Origin: Saccoglossus kowalevskii
Lineage: Eukaryota; Hemichordata; Enteropneusta; Harrimaniidae
DNA length: 11,671 nucleotides
Direction of reading: 5' to 3'
Assembly (NCBI RefSeq): GCF_000003605.2
Contig: NW_003134402.1
Span: 3,007-14,677 of the forward strand
Made by a program: the position numbers and the translations under genes. Shown piece after piece: positions 7,151-11,671 of this stretch; the stretch's first letter is position 1, and each line of letters starts with the position of its first letter. The notes under the pieces are model-generated. The model saw nothing but the letters and a program-made list of their open reading frames with translations. It searched no databases and was not told the DNA's origin.

Positions 7151-8910
7151 AAATAAATTTTGGATCGTGTTAATGTGTAAAATATATAAAATGATGCATT
7201 TCGCGATCAATCACTTTTCACTATCGCACAGTAATCAAATCATACAAAAACAAATCACATAATCAAGTGAATATAAGCATTATAAGGATAAGTTTGTGTA
7301 TCACGTGGATTGCTATAAACCCTTTCCTCACTGACATAAGTGAAATTATCTTCCCATGTGGTATTGTTGTCACGAATGCAGCCTCTCCGGGCATATCGAA
7401 TTCTTGGAGGAAACATTAGTGGATCAAATAAAATATCCTTAATTTCACATTCAATCTTCGAATTTGCACATATGCACAACATTTATTCTATTTCATTCAT
7501 CTTTCACTTTTCTATCCGTCAAATGGTTTGATTGCGTATTTTCGCACGGGTGTGGTATTTTAAAACTATATTTACCTAACCAGAGTTTTTTGGGGGGCGA
7601 GGGCACTGTTCCAACATTAACCCGTATTAACAGGACAAAATTAATTCCGAATATTAGCAATATCTTGTCCGCTTCGATATTTTCTCTTAAACTCTTAAGA
7701 TTATAAAATTCAGTGAGTAATATGTAATTGATTATCATTATTGTTTCAAGCAATGCTATATTCGAATCAGAAATATGAGATAATATGTAATAGTATTGTT
7801 AAACTAATGTACATGTAGTATGAAAACGAAAATATTATCACGCACTATTAACACGAACTGAACTGCATTTTCCTGTAAAATTCTTCCTAACATTTGTATG
7901 ATTTTATTTGGTAACTCAGGTCATGTTTCTGGGGGATGTCGGCAAGGACGTTATGTAGTATGGAATTCTCTGGTCTCTTAAATGCATGAACTTAAGTTTA
8001 ATCAGTTATTCTGCACGTAATAAAATAAATGGAGGCCGCCGCAAATATCAATGCAGTACACAAATGCTAACGCTGAGTCTATCAATTACATATTATAAAA
8101 ATTTCGTAACGGAGTAACAATATTATCATACCTTCATGGTTTGTTTAGGATAACATTCGGCTCCCTTCTTTCCACAGAAAATCTAAAAAGACATTATTCG
8201 TTTCAAGTTGTTAATGCTTCTTTAATGAATAAGCCTCCTGTCGACACATTCCCAATAGTATAATTCAATCACTGAATGAGCGATCGCACGACACAAGTTA
8301 CCAGTTACTTGAACACGCAACATACATCTGTGTTCATCGTGAACACCGTCGTACATGAAATATATCTCCAAACGTTTGCAAAGAAGCAGCAAACTAATTT
8401 TTGTTCAATATATGTTTTCATATTGTACTTGTAATTTCGAAATAACAGTTAAAAGGTTATGTATTAGAGACTTAGAGGAGCTCGTTTAAATTAGACTCAA
8501 ATTTGCAAAGGCGTGTGATTATCACCATATTGGAATTCGACACTGATGCTCTACCAACAAAATAATATCTATAAAGAAAATAAATCTAATGATTAGATCA
8601 CCTAGAATTAACGCCTGCCTAATGCTGCTTACTAACTCGAGCATTGGTGTCAATGTTATGCACATTCGCAGAATATATGAATATCTAAAACTGTTTATTA
8701 TTGAAAATACTAAAATCAATAAATTTATTGCTACAAGTACAGTATGTCTGCTGACAATGGTGACGTGTTTGAGCAATTTTTTGAGCAATAAATTTACTGC
8801 ATACAGTCGATAATAAGCATTGTGTCTATTATAGATGCATACCTTAGACGTCATACAATAGTGTAATTTATATGGGGACTTGTAATAGGGTGTTTTAGGT
8901 TGAAACCCTG

Positions 8911-9123
8911 CATGTGTATTTGTTTTAGAAGGTGCTTCAAAATAAAACAGTTTGGAAGAAAAGTGTTTTATTTACTCTTATGAACCTGTGTAAACATACA
9001 TAAACAATTATGAAACATGCATGGTCGGGTGTTTACCTTGACAAATTGCTTATGTGTTTGTTTTAGGAAGTGCATCAAGATAATTAAAAATCGGAAGAAA
9101 AGTGTTTTAGTTACTCTTATGAA
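8911..9123. repeat. Two copies of a ~74 bp direct repeat, 139 bp apart
   Basis: Copy 1 (8911-8983) and copy 2 (9050-9123) share TATTTGTTTTAG-type starts, then GTGCTTCAA or GTGCATCAAGA, GGAAGAAAAGTGTTTTA, and TTACTCTTATGA. A shorter, more diverged third piece (about 9216-9247, GGTGTTTCAAACAG then GAGAAAAAAGTTT) follows. They could be decayed copies of one mobile element or an old tandem duplication. Confidence 0.75.
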
Positions 9124-9627
9124 AACAAATGTGCCTTATACATCAACACTTTGCGAAACATTTATATTATAATGTGTTGGGATGAAACATTAATTGTTGG
9201 CAATTTTGCTTTCTGGGTGTTTCAAACAGTTTTCGAGAAAAAAGTTTAAATGACATGTGAAAGTGCTAAGATGTGTTTAGAACTACAACTACCGTTCACC
9301 TACTGTGGAGTATCAAAATACGTTAGGCCACGAGATACTTTATTTACCGCGTGTCTCGATTTCTAGTTGTTCTTAGGTAAGATCATATAAGCGTACATAC
9401 AATCAATTCTTCCACAACCTGGTGCTTGACATTAATGTCATGACTCCTCTCATTATGCGTTGAATTACGTCTCCATCAGTGATTGTCTAGTTGGCATATA
9501 AGTAAAGATTACTTACGAGTTCCAGACTTTGCAATCAATTTTGGTAATACTGCTTAGATAAAGTTGGATGCACTAGTCCATAGATGCCTTATCAATTAAC
9601 ACTTCAATGACACATTTATATCCCAGT

Positions 9628-9644
9628 AAAACACTTAGTGTTTT
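9628..9644. repeat. Perfect inverted repeat AAAACACT / AGTGTTTT
   Basis: Eight-base arms are separated by a single T. The arm word is the same AGTGTTTT seen in the direct repeats at 8911 and 9050. Confidence 0.8.
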
Positions 9645-9821
9645 ATTTAAAAAAATGTATTTTTGTGTGTTTACAATGTGCTCAATTCTCATCACAAATT
9701 GTTATAATAATATCTCCCAACAAAGTTTTCAAAAAATAGTAAAACTACTACTGTTTTGACAGAAAATACTGGTGTTTTATTATATAATACACATGTTTTT
9801 AATTACAACAATATGCTTTCA

Positions 9822-9842
9822 ATTAAAACATTGTGTTTTAAT
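9822..9842. repeat. Inverted repeat with 9-base arms, 3-base loop
   Basis: ATTAAAACA and TGTTTTAAT are perfect reverse complements around TTG. This again uses the AAAACA word family common in this part of the window. Confidence 0.75.
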
Positions 9843-11311
9843 GAAAAAAACATGAAATTCAAAGGGCTTCCAAGATTTACTGTGCAGTTTTCATACTTCA
9901 ACAAAGAGTCATTGTCAACGATCGTTCCTGGAAAATATAAGAAAGTTCAGAATTATTATTAGAATCAAAGTTCACTGAAATTTAAAATGCTTTGCAGTAT
10001 ATGAAAAGTGTTGACAGAAAGTATACTCACTGTCGAAATGTGACATTACTGACGTCACTACCTGCTTCCTGGATGTATCATGACTGGGTCGCTAGCAATT
10101 ATATTCGTCGAAGCGGCTGCTTGAAGCCTTTTTTTTATTCCCTGAGAGCAATTAAATTGCTGATGAGTATTGTCAACAATCAAACAAAATGTAATTTAAA
10201 TAGTTTTGGTTTTTTTAGAAACGAAGCAGTATGCTTAATATTTGGCTGAATATGTAACTAATATATAAATTCTATATATATAAATGCTTCAAAACTGTAC
10301 AGTATGAGACGTTATTCATTTTGCCCAATGGCTTTATAGTATTATAATGTAATACTCTCTACATTATGATTTGTAGCTAATCAATTCTAAGTTGAAAAAT
10401 ATACTAGAACATATTGACCGAGCTCGGATGTGTAACAGTTTGAAAAAGTGTATCCTGCGATTTTAGTAAAATGCAGCGTCATTTGTGTATGTTTGAATCA
10501 TCTATATAAGAGGAGACAGTTCAACAACAAAATTGTTCTAAAACGCAGGGCACATGACTAATTTGCATAGGTGATCTTATTAAAATATATAAAATTCTAC
10601 AATTCATATAGAGTAATATAAATACATCGTGATCATAAAAGTTATGAAAATGTGTTTAAAGGGATTACTATATCCATTGGATTATTAGTGAGACACGACC
10701 AATGTTGGCCTGGATACGTTACAATATCATATCAGTCATGTGTAATACTAATAATTGCTGTAACAATGAATTAATCCATATGCTACTGATTTTGACCTAT
10801 GCAGTGGAAAGAGCTCTGAATTCGTGTAATACTTATCTGTTACTTACCCGAAATAATATTCACACCGGTGGCCTTGAAAAATTGCTTTAATTTCCTTACA
10901 TCACGTTGGGGGCCAATTGTAGTACTGTCAAATTTACTGCAACCTCTAAACTTCTATCTAAACTTAGGGAAATTGTCTATGAATGTCACAGTGAATTATT
11001 CAGATTATGTTTCGGGGAACATGCATAATTGTTATCAACAACAAAACATGTATATGTGGCATGCAAGGTGTAGAATAACAATCTGACAAGACTAATTCAA
11101 AATTTTTGAGCTCCACTTATGCTTTACAACCGCCCCATCAGCGAGAAATTATTGAATCATTTTGTTTTTGTATTGACACACATCTTGCTTGATGAACTGT
11201 AAAAAAATACGGGCATTGCGGGCTTGGTCGCGTGTTACGAAGACATCATCGACACATTTAAGGGTTGTAATAAAATAATGTATATCGGTTGTACAATCGC
11301 GTTCCATGTTT

Positions 11312-11334
11312 CAAACAAATCACACATTTGTTTG
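11312..11334. repeat. Inverted repeat CAAACAAAT / ATTTGTTTG
   Basis: Perfect 9-base arms flank a CACAC loop. It lies next to the reverse-strand open tract ending at 11149. No function is assigned. Confidence 0.75.
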
Positions 11335-11671
11335 TATGTAACTTTTTCCAATTTTTAAATACATATGGGATGAACTAGGAATTAAAAAGTAATAATAATT
11401 CAGTTGTATTCCAAAAATACTCAATTTGCAATGTTTCTTATATTATCGGTTTTTACTATGTCATTCCATATATTCTGCGTCAAACAAACGACACAGTCAG
11501 TGCTGGTTCACGTCCTACCAACATACTTACTCTATCATGTTATTTGTGAGTGATTTGTTGCACAGCTTGTTATGTGTTAGATCTATATAACCAGTATTAA
11601 CTGGTGTAACATAATATCTTGCTTATTCTGTGTACATTGCTGTACGTAAGCATAGTTTACTCTAACGTTAG

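Larger units (their letters stand above)
6769..11671. other. Long stretch with no supportable gene
   Basis: I read this region for the missing C-terminal symporter exons (WIGxG, DNWYSxSYLYY-type motifs) and found none. ORFs of 60-110 codons occur on both strands (for example 7493-7753 minus, 8522-8854 minus, 10868-11086 plus). The 8522-8854 ORF is rich in Ile/Leu and could look membrane-like, but AT-rich sequence gives this composition by chance. A strong acceptor-like tract (CTTCTTTCCACAG, ending about 8178) precedes a 28-codon open stretch without recognisable similarity. The words AAAACAC and AGTGTTTT recur many times between about 6830 and 9850. Short inverted repeats are listed separately. 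Confidence 0.5.

Noticed and set aside
7493-7753. 86-codon minus-strand ORF overlapping an 80-codon plus-strand ORF.
   Set aside because: Both strands are open over the same stretch, with no recognisable domain in either.
8166-8264. Strong acceptor-like tract followed by a 28-codon open stretch ending in TAA, considered as a symporter last exon.
   Set aside because: The translated segment has no similarity to symporter C-terminal tails that I can recognise, and there is no supporting exon between it and exon 7.
8522-8854. 110-codon minus-strand ORF rich in Ile/Leu, resembling membrane helices.
   Set aside because: Hydrophobic codons are expected in AT-rich sequence. No family motif was seen, and the opposite strand is also open.
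10040-10065. TGACGTCA palindrome, a CRE-like site.
   Set aside because: A single 8-base site in 11.7 kb has a fair chance of occurring randomly, and no promoter context is visible.

Overview
The window looks like AT-rich nuclear DNA of an animal, most likely a marine invertebrate and perhaps a bivalve mollusc. Nothing bacterial is visible: there are no operons, ribosome binding sites or long ORFs. The recognisable coding sequence is cut into exons of about 120-350 bases flanked by AG acceptors and GT or GC donors. A palindromic MITE-like element and microsatellites are present. The taxon is an inference.

The one identifiable gene is a plus-strand member of the SLC5 sodium/solute symporter family, closest in pattern to the SLC5A5/A6/A8/A12 group (iodide, multivitamin and monocarboxylate carriers). 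Six exons can be traced in the correct order (3576-3926, 4392-4511, 4655-4951, 5185-5314, 5534-5735, 6617-6768), with a possible remnant of a seventh at 4239. Splice phases agree from exon to exon. The locus is probably a decaying copy. Exon 4 opens with a TGA where the family has Gly, carries a one-base frameshift, and has a tetranucleotide repeat in place of conserved sequence. Exon 6 has an in-frame TGA and has lost the conserved Ser/Thr motif of a sodium-site helix. The exon 1 donor appears to be AT instead of GT. The C-terminal exons (roughly the last third of the family) were not found in the 4.9 kb downstream. Because introns are kept in place, this is a duplicated or unitary pseudogene rather than a retrocopy.

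Region by region: 1-639 is non-coding AT-rich DNA. 640-1288 may hold a small secreted-protein gene (weak call). 1479-1692 is the MITE-like element. 1693-3575 holds no gene I can support. 3576-6768 is the SLC5 locus. 6769-11671 holds only degenerate repeats, short inverted repeats and unrecognised short ORFs, with one weak reverse-transcriptase-like tract on the minus strand near 11149-11310.

I did not find a convincing new biological system. The observations most worth following up are the pattern of decay in the SLC5 locus, its two GC splice donors, and the microsatellite that occupies exon 4.
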